Positions 38,229-47,048 of a stretch of 64,000 bases of DNA are shown one piece after another. This DNA comes from Scytonematopsis contorta HA4267-MV1 (GTDB taxonomy: Bacteria; Cyanobacteriota; Cyanobacteriia; Cyanobacteriales; Nostocaceae). A program made the translations under genes and the position numbers. Positions within the stretch are counted from its first letter, which is position 1, and the number at the start of each line of letters is the position of its first letter. Location: positions 154,151 through 218,150 of the forward strand of contig JAHHIC010000037.1 of the NCBI GenBank assembly GCA_019359035.1, in the 5' to 3' direction. The notes under the pieces are model-generated. The model saw nothing but the letters and a program-made list of their open reading frames with translations. It had not been told where the DNA came from and did no database searches.

Positions 38229-38365
38229 ATCTTACTGATTGTTTTTCTTCCAGGTAAGACAGCATAAATACCATCCTCAATATTGTCTCAAGTAGTATCC
38301 AAGGAAACTTGGCTGGTTTTAAGCCAAAACTTAGCTTCGTTACCAGGCAGTAAACTTGCTAGTAC
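38229..38365 (-). pseudogene. remnant of a small antitoxin-like gene with a nonsense codon
   Basis: The minus frame reads LLPGNEAKFWLKTSQVSLDT then T, a TGA stop where Trp is expected, then DNIEDGIYAVL. This resembles a common cyanobacterial small protein (FWL..SQ.SLD..WDN.EDD.Y..LL), so a TGG-to-TGA change appears to have killed it. The rest of the 38151-38416 gap has nothing clear. Confidence 0.45.
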
Positions 38366-38416
38366 TTAAGTCTTACAAATCAATTTACCAGGTTTAACTA
38401 ACTTTATTCTGCCTAA

Positions 38417-38716
38417 AGTCTTAAATATCAAAAGCCGATAAATGTAGGATTAGCTGCAATCGCTGCTCTGAGTGCAGTTTTGTATGATGAGGAATTTGAG
38501 CAAGACGATATCAACTATGATTTGACTGATGCTGATGTAGATGCTTACGAAAGTGATTCGTCTTTTTGGGCTGCTGCTGCTTACGCTAACGGTCCTGTTT
38601 GGGAACCAATGTCTGATGCCACCAAACGTCTTGAGTTTTGGGACTGGTGGTTAACAACAGCAGTTCCAATGGCAAATTCTAACGTAAAGGAGTGTTACGG
38701 TCTACCGTCACTTTAA
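38417..38716 (+). pseudogene. 5'-truncated fragment, possibly of an Imm5-like immunity protein
   Basis: An open frame without a convincing start (TTG 38480 is possible). It reads VGLAAIAALSAVLYDEEFEQD, then an acidic stretch, FWAAAAYANGP and the C-terminal RLEFWDWWLTTAVPMAN. The Ala-rich helical start and FW-WWL..AVP ending recall Imm5-like proteins, but I am not certain. The last 38 bases overlap the convergent gene at 38679. Confidence 0.4.
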
Positions 38717-39074
38717 ATGTTTGGCTATCAACTGTAACAACACTTTCAACGATTGGTGTAGTACTACCAGGGGCTGTGCCTTTAAAGGTAAACGTCCAAC
38801 TACCATTGCCGTTGTCAGTGCAAGGTATTTCATTTACGGTACCATGCATGGAATTCTCTGCACGGTAATTGTTTAGTCCGCCATTTGCGGCTTCAGCTGC
38901 TTGACGGGCTAAGTTTTTAGCTCGACCCAATCCGATAATTCTGTTCGCAGCATTTCTATCTGTTCTGGCTAGCTCCAAGCAGCTATTTACCGATTGGGAG
39001 CGAGACGGGGAAGCGCTAAAGGTTAAAGCGAAAAAGATAACAGATGTTGTCAAAAATTTACTGGTGCTTTTCAT
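38679..39074 (-). CDS. secreted protein of unknown function
   Basis: A 131-residue protein with a clear signal peptide (MKSTSKFLTTSVIFFALTFS, cleavage after about SRS-Q). The mature part has two Cys (likely a disulfide) and a C-terminal beta-rich half with GSWTFTFKGTAPGST. Not recognised. It stands alone and is convergent with the fragment at 38417-38716. Confidence 0.65.
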   Translation of the reverse strand: MKSTSKFLTTSVIFFALTFSASPSRSQSVNSCLELARTDRNAANRIIGLGRAKNLARQAAEAANGGLNNYRAENSMHGTVNEIPCTDNGNGSWTFTFKGTAPGSTTPIVESVVTVDSQTFKVTVDRNTPLR

Positions 39075-39184
39075 CTCTTGAAAGTATAAAATTTTATAAG
39101 TATTGACCTGCTTATACTATAAACTCTTAGTGATTTAGCAAGTATCGGTAATTACATTGAATGGAATTAGAACCGAATGCTACG

Positions 39185-39290
39185 AAGAAAAGCCCTCACT
39201 GAGTGTGAAGGGGTTTTACCTATTGATGAGCAGATAAAACTCAAAAGCCCAGTCATAACGACCGGGCTAAAGGTGGGGTAAGTCCCCGTA
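39185..39290 (-). ncRNA. structured non-coding block with tandem terminator-like hairpins
   Basis: Read on the minus strand, three hairpins follow each other: GGGGACTTACCCC (39275-39287 area), AGCCCGGTC-GTTAT-GACTGGGCTTTT and CCCCTTCACAC...GTGAGGGCTTTT. The last two look like intrinsic terminators. The block is GC-richer than its surroundings. The minus ORF over it (39167-39415) does not look like protein. A small RNA or an insertion-sequence end are both possible. Confidence 0.4.
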
Positions 39291-39445
39291 CTTTTCTTAT
39301 ATAAGTTGGCTATAGTGGCTTGTGCCAATAATGAATACAAGGGGGTCTTGGGCGATTTCGGAAAGCTAGAAATATTTTTTGATTTATACCAAATATTCTG
39401 TAATTCATTACTCAAAACTCTACTTACGCACCAATTATTACCTTT

Positions 39446-39473
39446 GTAGAGACGTTACATGTAACGTCTTTAT
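39446..39473. repeat. decayed copy of the GTAGAGACG palindrome
   Basis: GTAGAGACGTTACATGTAAC is intact but the right arm reads GTCTTTATA instead of GTCTCTAC. It is the same core as 31822. Confidence 0.8.
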
Positions 39474-39596
39474 ATATGTTGTTTTTGCTACAATTATCCC
39501 TATCTTATAAACATATATTACCTGACATTCCATAATTTAGTACATAATAACTAAAGAGTTTGCTATCGAACAGCGAAAAAAATCTTGTCAATCCAA

Positions 39597-41840
39597 ATGC
39601 CCACATTACCAAATCCTCCCCAACAGCAAACAAGCGCAGCACCCAAGCAAGAATCGATTACAGGAGTAGTCGAACGTTTGACCTATTACTCCCAAGAATC
39701 CGGTTACACAATAGCACGCTTACAGAGACCAGGAGCAAAAGAATTAACCACAATTACAGGTAATTTTGCTAACATTCAAGCCGGACAAACATTGCAGCTA
39801 ACAGGATTTTGGCGAGAACATCCCCAATATGGGCCACAATTTCAAGTTATTAGTTACAAAGAAACCAAACCAGCAACCATTACAGGTATAGAGAAATATT
39901 TGGGTAGTGGTTTAATAAAAGGAGTTGGACTAGTTACCGCAAAACGCATCGTCGCTCATTTTGGTACAGAAACTCTAGAAATTATTGAAACTCAAATCGA
40001 ACGTCTTAGCGAAGTTCAGGGAATAGCCAAAAAGCGCATCAAAATGATTCAAAGCGCTTGGGAGAAGCAAAAAGCGATTAAAGAAGTGATGGTATTTTTG
40101 CAAACTCATGGAGTTTCAACCACCTACGCAGTCAAAATTTACAAGCATTATGGTGACAAAGCTATCGAAACAGTCACTTACAATCCCTACCAGTTAGCAA
40201 CAGATATTTATGGTATTGGTTTTCTGACAGCTGATAAAATTGCTCGTAATTTAGGTGTCCCCACAGATTCAGAATTTAGATACAGTGCGGGGATGACTCA
40301 TGTTCTTAGTGAAGCAGCTGAAGATGGTCATTGTTACCTACCGCAACCAGAACTTATTCAGCAAGTGATGGAAAAATTAAAGACTGATGACCACCAACCA
40401 AAAGAAGATGCTCTGACGACAATCATTCAAAACATGACCCTAAATAACGAACTAATTAGGGAATGTGCTGAGGATAAAACTTTACTTTGTTACAAGCCTA
40501 CTTTCTTCCATACTGAACAAAATTTAGCGCAAGAGATAAAACAGCGTTTAGCTCGACCGATTAATCCAGATATAGAGCGCGTCAGTTCTTGGATTCAGCG
40601 TTTTACAGCTAGTCGCAAAATTCAATTAAGCGAGCAACAACAAGAAGCGGTGGAAAATGCTGCTTACTCCAGAGTCATGATTTTAACAGGTGGACCCGGT
40701 TGTGGTAAAACCTTTGTGACTCGCACTATAGTCGAATTGTGGAAAGCGATGGGTAAAACAATTGCTCTTGCTGCACCCACCGGACGTGCAGCACAGCGAC
40801 TTGCGGAAATGACGGGACTAGAAGCAAAAACCGTACATCGTCTGTTGGAATTCGACCCAAAAACTCGCAGCTTCAAACGCGATCGCAATTCTCCATTACC
40901 TCAAGCAGCGATAATTGTAGACGAAGCTAGTATGCTGGATTTATTTTTAGCTTACTCGTTGGTGGAAGCTGTTTGCGAAAATGCTCAAATATTATTTGTC
41001 GGGGACATTGACCAACTACCATCCGTCAGTCCAGGTCAAGTATTGGCTGACTTAATAAATTCTCATCGAGTCCCAGTAGTCCGCTTAACCCAAGTATTTC
41101 GACAAGCTCAAACTAGTGCAATTATTACCGCTGCTCACCAAATTAATCACGGACAATACCCCAGAATTGAACCAATTTCTAATACCCCAACCGCTGACTG
41201 TTTATGGCATGGTGGTGGATACGAACCAGAACACGGAGTGCAAGCAATCTGCGAACTAATTGAACAATTTATACCTTCACTTGGTTTTAATCCTTCCACA
41301 GACGTACAAATACTTACCCCAATGGCACGAGGTTTGGTGGGAACTCGCAACCTGAACCGAGTATTGCAGCAATTAATAAATCCACCCAGACCCGAAAAAG
41401 TGGAAATTACCAGAGGTGATTTAATACTCAGAACTGGGGACAGAGTAATTCAACTCACCAACGATTACCAACGAGAAGTTTTTAATGGGGACGTAGGATT
41501 TATTACTAATATCGATAAAGAAGAACAAGAAGTTACTATTCAATATAACGAACGCGATGTTGTTTATGATTACCCAGATTTAAATGAAATAACTTTGGCA
41601 TTTGCTACCACAATTCATAAAAGCCAAGGTTCAGAATATCCGGTGGTAATTTTACCAATGTATACTCAACATTACATGATGCTCAGCCGCAACTTGCTTT
41701 ATACAGGATTAACTCGTGCTAAAAAATTGGCAATTATTATAGGTTCCCAAAAAGCAATTGGTATGGCTGTAAGGTCTGTAAATCAACAGCAGCGCTATAC
41801 TCAACTACAACAAAAGCTAATTCAAACTTCACTTACTTAA
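39597..41840 (+). CDS. recD2: RecD2-type SF1B DNA helicase
   Basis: A 747-residue ATP-dependent 5'-3' helicase of the RecD2 class (not part of RecBCD). The N-terminal OB and helix-hairpin-helix regions (GVVERLTYYSQESGYTIARL, GIAKKRIKMIQSAW) precede the motor: motif I GGPGCGKTF (about 365), motif II VDEASMLD, motif III FVGDIDQLPSV and the C-terminal SH3/motif VI FATTIHKSQGSEYP...LLYTGLTRAKK. The frame opens at TTG 39585; ATG 39597 is preferred. It is complete and expected to act in DNA repair. Confidence 0.95.
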   Translation: MPTLPNPPQQQTSAAPKQESITGVVERLTYYSQESGYTIARLQRPGAKELTTITGNFANIQAGQTLQLTGFWREHPQYGPQFQVISYKETKPATITGIEKYLGSGLIKGVGLVTAKRIVAHFGTETLEIIETQIERLSEVQGIAKKRIKMIQSAWEKQKAIKEVMVFLQTHGVSTTYAVKIYKHYGDKAIETVTYNPYQLATDIYGIGFLTADKIARNLGVPTDSEFRYSAGMTHVLSEAAEDGHCYLPQPELIQQVMEKLKTDDHQPKEDALTTIIQNMTLNNELIRECAEDKTLLCYKPTFFHTEQNLAQEIKQRLARPINPDIERVSSWIQRFTASRKIQLSEQQQEAVENAAYSRVMILTGGPGCGKTFVTRTIVELWKAMGKTIALAAPTGRAAQRLAEMTGLEAKTVHRLLEFDPKTRSFKRDRNSPLPQAAIIVDEASMLDLFLAYSLVEAVCENAQILFVGDIDQLPSVSPGQVLADLINSHRVPVVRLTQVFRQAQTSAIITAAHQINHGQYPRIEPISNTPTADCLWHGGGYEPEHGVQAICELIEQFIPSLGFNPSTDVQILTPMARGLVGTRNLNRVLQQLINPPRPEKVEITRGDLILRTGDRVIQLTNDYQREVFNGDVGFITNIDKEEQEVTIQYNERDVVYDYPDLNEITLAFATTIHKSQGSEYPVVILPMYTQHYMMLSRNLLYTGLTRAKKLAIIIGSQKAIGMAVRSVNQQQRYTQLQQKLIQTSLT

Positions 41841-42005
41841 TTACTTTTAATCATCTTTATACATGATAAAAGCACTTCGCAAAACAAGTTAAAGCAATTT
41901 TTCATGTATTAGTAAATACTAAATTTAATTAATAATTCGTATTCATTAAAAATAACTTTTAAATAGTATTCTTTATATGTTGAGTGCGTCTAGTACAAAA
42001 ACTCT

Positions 42006-42791
42006 ATGTTTGATAATGTCTGCAAGTTTTTGGCTGAAAATTTTTCGACTAATTTTGCTAATTGGCTATTGGGAAAGAACATAACTTTTACAAAGTTGAG
42101 TCCATCGGAACTTTCCCTTGAACCAATTCGAGCCGACGCTATTATACTGCTACAGTCGGATGAAAATATACTCCACTTAGAGTTCCAAACTCTTCCCAAA
42201 CCAGATGTTCCGTTTAGAATGGCTGATTACCGTCTGCGTGGTTATCGTCGTTTTCCAAACAAGGAGATGTATCAGTTTGTAATTTATCTGCAACAAACCT
42301 CATCCGAATTAGCATATAAAAATGACTTTCGTTTGACGCGAACCCACCACGAGTTTAATATAATTAGAATGTGGGAGCAAAAAACAGACTCATTTTTGCA
42401 GTACCCTGGCTTATTACCATTTGCTGCTTTGAGCCAAACCGATAACCGCGCTCAAGTTTTACAGCAAGTAGCAATAGAAATAGAGCAAATTGCAGACCAA
42501 AGGCAACAAAGTAATGTTGCAGCATCCACAGCTATATTGGCTGGGTTAGTATTGGATAGTGACCTTATTTTACGTACATTGCGGAGTGATATTATGCGAG
42601 AGTCCGTGATTTATCAGGAAATTGAAGCCCAAGGAGAAGAAAAAGGTGTAGCTAAGGGTCGTGTGCTAGGTCGTGAGGAAGAAGCTCGACTGATTGCCTT
42701 GAAGCTTCTAAATGAAGGAACGAATGTTGATTTAATTGCGCGTGTTACAGGTTTAACCGTTGAACAAGTGCAGCAGTTGCGGCAAAATTAA
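42006..42791 (+). CDS. Rpn-family PD-(D/E)XK nuclease (recombination-promoting / transposase-like)
   Basis: A 261-residue Rpn-family protein. The nuclease core has PIRADAIILL (Asp) and LHLEFQT (Glu-x-Gln in place of E-x-K), then VPFRMADYRLRGY and IRMWEQ. A C-terminal helical tail of 65 residues begins at Met197. The start ATG has no Shine-Dalgarno, whereas the internal Met197 has one. Two extra tail copies follow. In E. coli, Rpn nucleases are antiphage toxins held in check by a C-terminal product made from an internal start; the same plan is inferred here. A close relative is at 51242-52066. Confidence 0.85.
   Translation: MFDNVCKFLAENFSTNFANWLLGKNITFTKLSPSELSLEPIRADAIILLQSDENILHLEFQTLPKPDVPFRMADYRLRGYRRFPNKEMYQFVIYLQQTSSELAYKNDFRLTRTHHEFNIIRMWEQKTDSFLQYPGLLPFAALSQTDNRAQVLQQVAIEIEQIADQRQQSNVAASTAILAGLVLDSDLILRTLRSDIMRESVIYQEIEAQGEEKGVAKGRVLGREEEARLIALKLLNEGTNVDLIARVTGLTVEQVQQLRQN
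42594..42791 (+). CDS. putative internal-start product of the Rpn gene (RpnS-like)
   Basis: In-frame ATG 42594 sits 7 nt after GGAG (GCGGAGTGATATTATG) and would give a 65-residue protein equal to the nuclease tail (MRESVIYQEIEAQ...QQLRQN). The same ATG and Shine-Dalgarno head the stand-alone tails at 42928 and 43250. The GGAG also encodes part of the conserved residues, so its conservation alone is not proof. Confidence 0.5.
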   Translation: MRESVIYQEIEAQGEEKGVAKGRVLGREEEARLIALKLLNEGTNVDLIARVTGLTVEQVQQLRQN

Positions 42792-42810
42792 AAATTTAAA
42801 CCCAAAATAT

Positions 42811-42849
42811 AGTAAAAAGCGCCTCCCGTGAAAGAGAGCGCTTCTTACT
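42811..42849 (+). terminator. terminator of the Rpn gene
   Basis: AGTAA.AAGCGC.TC pairs with GA..GCGCTT.TTACT around CCGTGAAA. A second version lies after tail copy two at 43137-43165, so the terminator was duplicated with the tail. Confidence 0.65.
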
Positions 42850-42927
42850 ATTTAGTTATCAAAAGCCATTTTAGCTGAGTTGGCTTTAGAGAGTGACCTT
42901 ATTTTACGTACATTGCGGAGTGATATT

Positions 42928-43113
42928 ATGCGAGAGTCCGTGATTTATCAGGAAATAGAAGCCCAAGCAGAAGAAAAAGGTTTAGCCAAGGGTCGAAAGC
43001 AAGAAGCTCGACTGATTGCCTTAAATCTTTTGAATGAAGGAATGAGTGTTGATTTAATTGCCCGTGTTACAAGTTTAACCGTTGAACAAGTGCAGCATTT
43101 ACAACAAAACTAA
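42928..43113 (+). CDS. stand-alone Rpn tail, copy 2
   Basis: A 61-residue protein nearly identical to the tail of the Rpn gene just upstream (MRESVIYQEIEAQAEEKGLA...EQVQHLQQN). The duplicated segment begins about 60 bases before the ATG, at sequence encoding AILAELALESDLILRTLR, and keeps the GGAG Shine-Dalgarno. The nuclease domain is absent. The reading frame is intact and differences from copy one are mostly conservative, so it may be a working antitoxin-like protein (inference). Confidence 0.55.
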   Translation: MRESVIYQEIEAQAEEKGLAKGRKQEARLIALNLLNEGMSVDLIARVTSLTVEQVQHLQQN

Positions 43114-43136
43114 AAATTTAACCCCCAAATGTAGTC

Positions 43137-43165
43137 AAAAGCGCCTCTAGTAAAAGGGAGCGCTT
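43137..43165 (+). terminator. terminator after tail copy 2
   Basis: AAAAGCGC.TC and GA.GCGCTT stems around a TAGTAAAAG loop, homologous to 42811-42849. Confidence 0.55.
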
Positions 43166-43249
43166 CTCAATATTTAGTTATCTACAGCCATATTAGCTGA
43201 GTTAGCTTTAGAGAATGACCTTATTTTACGTACATTGCGGAGTGGTATT

Positions 43250-43486
43250 ATGCAAGAATCCGTGATTTATCAGAAAATTGAAGCCCAAGCAAAAGAAAAA
43301 GGCTTCGCCCTAGGTCGTGAGGAAGGTCGCGTCCTAGGTCGTGAGGAAGGTCGTGAGGAAAAAGCTCGACTGATTGCTTTGAATCTTTTGAATGAAGAAA
43401 TGAGTGTTGATTTAATTGCCCGCGTTACAAGATTAACTGTTGAGCAAGTGCAGCAATTGCAGCGCAGCAAAAAATTATTGGAGTAA
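43250..43486 (+). CDS. stand-alone Rpn tail, copy 3
   Basis: A 78-residue protein homologous to the tail copies at 42594 and 42928 (MQESVIYQKIEAQAKEKGF...). It carries an internal expansion GREEGRVLGREEGREE and a longer C-terminus (RSKKLLE). The GGAG Shine-Dalgarno 7 nt before the ATG is kept. The unit spacing is 334 then 322 bases, showing tandem duplication. Confidence 0.55.
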   Translation: MQESVIYQKIEAQAKEKGFALGREEGRVLGREEGREEKARLIALNLLNEEMSVDLIARVTRLTVEQVQQLQRSKKLLE

Positions 43487-43690
43487 TATTAATCGGTTTT
43501 ACCATTTAAGAAATTCGCTAAATTTACACATTTGGGATGCTTCCGTCTTGAAAAAGTAACTTATAACTACCAATTATAAAAATATAAGTAATTATGCAGT
43601 GTGACACTTTCGGTGGAAATGTGGATTTTACCCAACCGAGACTTAATAGTAAGACCGTAAAATTACAAAAGTTTCATAAAAATATACCAA

Positions 43691-44406
43691 GTGAACAAAA
43701 ATAAGAGAAAAGCTCATATTTGTGCGTTGTTTATTTCAAAATTTGATAAAGAAGCTTTAAAAAAGCTTGGATGTAATACTTGGAATGAAGTATATGAAAA
43801 AATTGGCAATGCCCTTGATTATCGCCCATCCGTAATCAAACTTAATCGTGACTATTTTGACCCATATTTTCCTAATAATAGGCAAGGATGGAGAAAAAAA
43901 GACGGATATAAAATAGTTAAAGAAATTTATCAGGAATTTAAAGATTATGATATTGAAATTTTCACAGAAATACAGGACTTACGCAAAAATTGCCAGAAGC
44001 CTTAATTTATCGAACCGCCAAGACGCCAAGAACGCCAAGATTTCGTAGAGTTTGCGTAAGTCCTAAAATAGTTAAAGATATATTAGAAGATGATTTACTA
44101 TATAATCTCTATGATGGGACTTGTTTAGCTGACCTAAGTTCCAATAAAATCAAGGAAATAAAGCAGAGAGTAATAGAAGAAAAAGAGCAGATAAAAAAAG
44201 AGAGAAGTCGAGAAGAGGAAAGGAGTCTACTAAATTTAGTTAACAAATACGGAGGCACAAGAGAAGTTCCTATTTTCTACATTCAAACAAAATCATTAGC
44301 GGGAATTGCAGACTTATTAACACAAAAACAAATTATTGAGGAAAATATATCAAAAATTGGAAACATGCTGTTGGACAAGTATTCGCTTACTGGTATTATC
44401 TTTTGA
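43691..44406 (+). pseudogene. gene of unknown function split by a 91-bp MITE
   Basis: The first part (GTG 43691) reads RKAHICALFISKFDKEALKK...YRPSVIKLNRDYFDPYFPNN...DYDIEIFTEIQ and stops in the inserted element. The second part resumes after it as KIVKDILEDDLLYNLYDGTCLADLSS...SLAGIADLLTQKQIIEENI. Removing the 91 bases joins them into one frame of about 208 residues. The function was not recognised. The N-terminal half resembles starts of restriction-type proteins only vaguely. The downstream small ORF at 44421 may belong to the same operon. Confidence 0.6.
43976..44066. mobile_element. 91-bp MITE-like insertion
   Basis: AGGACTTACGCA at the left and TGCGTAAGTCCT at the right are exact 12-bp inverted repeats. 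The interior includes a CGCCAAGA tandem. The length is not a multiple of three, so it shifts the frame of the host gene. Confidence 0.75.
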
Positions 44407-44420
44407 TAAACAACGAGTTG

Positions 44421-44576
44421 ATGAGTGACAAATTAATTCCTAGAATACACTTATTTGGTGGCGAAGGAGAAGATGACTATAGATTTAAACTTTGTCAGTC
44501 ACTCATGGAAGAGATTTTTAAATCCCACCGTATTGACACAGTTGTTACTCATGAAAATAGCAAGCTTAACGAGTGA
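44421..44576 (+). CDS. possible 51-residue small protein
   Basis: ATG 44421 lies 14 bases after the end of the disrupted gene on the same strand and opens a frame of 51 residues (MSDKLIPRIHLFGGEGEDDY...). It is not recognised and may be the start of a larger gene that was lost. No good Shine-Dalgarno is visible. Confidence 0.35.
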   Translation: MSDKLIPRIHLFGGEGEDDYRFKLCQSLMEEIFKSHRIDTVVTHENSKLNE

Positions 44577-45032
44577 ATTTAACCTCGGTTTGCCTTAACA
44601 TAAGATATTCTATTTTACGGTCGTGATAAAGACGTGTTTGTGCAGGGTGTCGCTATATCGCAAGGGGGAAACGCTTAAGCGAATCGTTATCTCCGTCTTT
44701 AGAGAGTGCTTTTGCTATAATTCTCTCCCCTTTACTAGCGTTTAAGGAGATTAGGTCATTCTTTCTTATATAACACCTTGCTTTTCTGGCAATGTTGATT
44801 TATTACTGATTAATTTTAACTACTCAGGTCAATTTGAGGTTGTGCGTTGGCTGTGGCCTTCCACAGAAATATTCCACAAAAGTATTTCAAATTTTAGACT
44901 GTGGCACTATTGCTCGATGAAAAGTTTTTATTTTGCAAAACGAAACGTCTCCTGATGATGTTTAATAAAGGATGGACTAAAGGTAAAAATTAGGAATGCA
45001 AAGTCCATACACAATTATTAAATAATTTGCAT
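44577..45032. other. intergenic region, nothing identified
   Basis: About 450 bases. There is a CGCTTAAGCG palindrome near 44673 and otherwise no gene, tandem repeat or clear terminator. It contains the promoter of the SGNH hydrolase gene. Confidence 0.3.
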
Positions 45033-45839
45033 ATGCGACACCTGTATCTATCCTTGTTAGCTTGTTTTGCTTTGTTTGGTATTGCCCATGCGCTAAACCA
45101 AGAACAAACACATCCATCACATCCATCATCCAAGTCTATAGCTATCGGACAACAACAAAAAGAAGCATCCAACAAAACCAATAGTAAAGTTTGGCGAATA
45201 ATGCCAGTTGGTGATTCCTTAACGGAAGGAAGCGGAGCCTCAGGTCCCCAAAGTTACCGGGGTCACCTATTCAATATGCTCAAACGAAATGGATATAAAG
45301 TGCATTTTGTAGGCTATCGCTCTAAAACAACTATGGTTGGAGGAGACCCAGACCACGGTGCATATGGTGGATATACAATTGGTCCCGACGACCGCAGTTT
45401 TTGCCCTGGATGCGGAAAGGCTAATATTTATGACAATCTTGATAAGATATTGGCTTATGATGCTGATGTCATATTGTTGTTGATTGGTATCAACGACCTG
45501 TTGCCTTCAAAACATGGATATGTAGCTCCAACCGATGCACCGCAAAAGCTTGAACAATTAGTTAAGACTATCTCACAACGGAAGCCTAATGCAAAAATTA
45601 TAGTATCTTCAATGCTTAAGGTTGGGTGGACAGATACTTGGCCAGAATACGCAGCTTTGAACGCTAAAGCACAAGAAATAGGAAAGCGTTCGGGGTCGGA
45701 TAAAATCTACTTTGTAAATCTCAATAATATTAATCTTAAAGAGAATGAATTTACCGATAAGCTGCATCTGACTAATGATGGAGCTAAAAAAGTTGCACAA
45801 GGATGGTACAAAGCTTTGAGACCTTTAATTCGTAAGTAA
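45033..45839 (+). CDS. secreted SGNH/GDSL hydrolase
   Basis: A 268-residue esterase/lipase-like protein. A signal peptide (RHLYLSLLACFALFGIAHA) is followed by a low-complexity linker. Block I is MPVGDSLTEGSG with the nucleophile Ser, block III GINDL contributes Asn, and block V DKLHLTNDGAKKV holds the catalytic Asp-His. ATG 45033 is preferred to TTG 45027. It probably removes acyl or acetyl groups from an extracellular polysaccharide or lipid (inference). Confidence 0.9.
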   Translation: MRHLYLSLLACFALFGIAHALNQEQTHPSHPSSKSIAIGQQQKEASNKTNSKVWRIMPVGDSLTEGSGASGPQSYRGHLFNMLKRNGYKVHFVGYRSKTTMVGGDPDHGAYGGYTIGPDDRSFCPGCGKANIYDNLDKILAYDADVILLLIGINDLLPSKHGYVAPTDAPQKLEQLVKTISQRKPNAKIIVSSMLKVGWTDTWPEYAALNAKAQEIGKRSGSDKIYFVNLNNINLKENEFTDKLHLTNDGAKKVAQGWYKALRPLIRK

Positions 45840-46071
45840 TTTTTCGTTGAATATTACATTTAGACTTAACCTCTATTCCCTCAGCACAGGCAAATATTCC
45901 TCGAACATCTCAGTATTAATATTTATTTTATTAACTTTATTTGGTCAGAACACATACACTAAACTATACCTGACATAGCTTATAAAGACTGTAAGTAAGT
46001 AAATAGGGATACCAAGATTAAAAGTACTCCCAATTAAACTTAATAACGAACAACAACAGGAGGTTTTCGAT

Positions 46072-46733
46072 TTGAAATACGAAATCCGCTACAAGCCGGC
46101 TTTTGCATCACTTTTTGTCACTCTTAATCCCGGAGACAGTATTACAGCCGAAGCAGGAGCCATGACAAGTATGGACGGAAAATTGACCGTACAAACTCAA
46201 TTCTCCGGTGGTTTGATATCAGGATTACTAAAAAAATTTTTGGTGGTGAATCTTTATTCGTGAATGTTTTTACTAATAATAGTTCTCAGCCCCAAACTGT
46301 AGTTTTAACACAAACTTGCATCGGGGACATTGAGCAATTCGACCTAAATAATGACGAAATTTGCTTACAAACAGGTGCTTATATAGCCCATACTCCTGGT
46401 GTGAAAATGGGTGTTAGGTGGGCTGGATTTTCTAGTTTCTTTGCTGGAGAAGGGCTATTTAAGCTGAAGTTAAGCGGTCAAGGTCAAGTATTTTTTGGTG
46501 GTTATGGTGGTATTACCAAAAAACGTATAAGTGGTGATTTTGTTGTTGATACTGGTCACTTAATTGCCTATTCACCAAGTCTGAGTATGAAATTGAAACT
46601 AGCTGGTGGGTTATTTGGTTCTATCAAGTCCGGAGAAGGATTGGTTAGCAACATTTCTGGAGAGGGAGATATTTATTTACAGTCTCGTAGTGTTAGTGGA
46701 TTAGTTAGTTATTTAAGTTCTAAAGTTCGTTAA
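46072..46733 (+). pseudogene. AIM24/TIGR00266-family gene with a frameshift
   Basis: TTG 46072 follows a strong AGGAGG by 8 nt. The first 58 residues (KYEIRYKPAFASLFVTLNPGDSITAEAG...) belong to the AIM24 family. At the T-run near 46237-46243 a missing T shifts the frame. From there the protein continues in another frame as FVNVFTNNSSQPQTVVLTQ...GLVSNISGEGDIYLQSRS to a normal end. Adding one T restores about 220 residues. The family's role in bacteria is poorly known. Confidence 0.85.
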
Positions 46734-46736
46734 TTA

Positions 46737-46919
46737 TGTGGTTTGTCTTTTAAAGCTTTGAAGACTGGTGTTTTGGGTGGAGAAGGATTGGTTTGTCGTT
46801 TTAGTGGTCAAGGTAGATTGTGGTTACAGTCGCGTGAGTTTTATAATTTGATTAATTATTTGAATGTTTTTCGTCCTGTTCAGACGACTACTAGTAGTGA
46901 CAGTGGGAGTGGGGAATAG
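46737..46919 (+). pseudogene. C-terminal fragment of a second AIM24 paralogue
   Basis: An open frame without a start reads SFKALKTGVLGGEGLVCRFSG, then RLWLQSREFYNLINYL. This is the same C-terminal element (GLF.S..SGEGLV..ISGEGD.YLQSR) as in the preceding gene. It indicates that a tandem AIM24 copy lost its first two thirds. Confidence 0.7.
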
Positions 46920-46967
46920 GGAATAGGGAGTGGGGAATGGGAAATAGGGAATAGGGAGTGGGGAATG
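46906..46967 (+). repeat. GGGAATAGGGAGT-type tandem repeats
   Basis: Irregular heptamer ladder GGGAATA/GGGAGTG. The AIM24 fragment's stop codon lies within it. Confidence 0.8.
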
Positions 46968-47048
46968 GTGATAATTAGAGAATGTAGAGACTAAAGATGT
47001 TTAGTCTTTATCGTTGTGAGGTCAGGCAGAATAAGCTATATATAGGTT

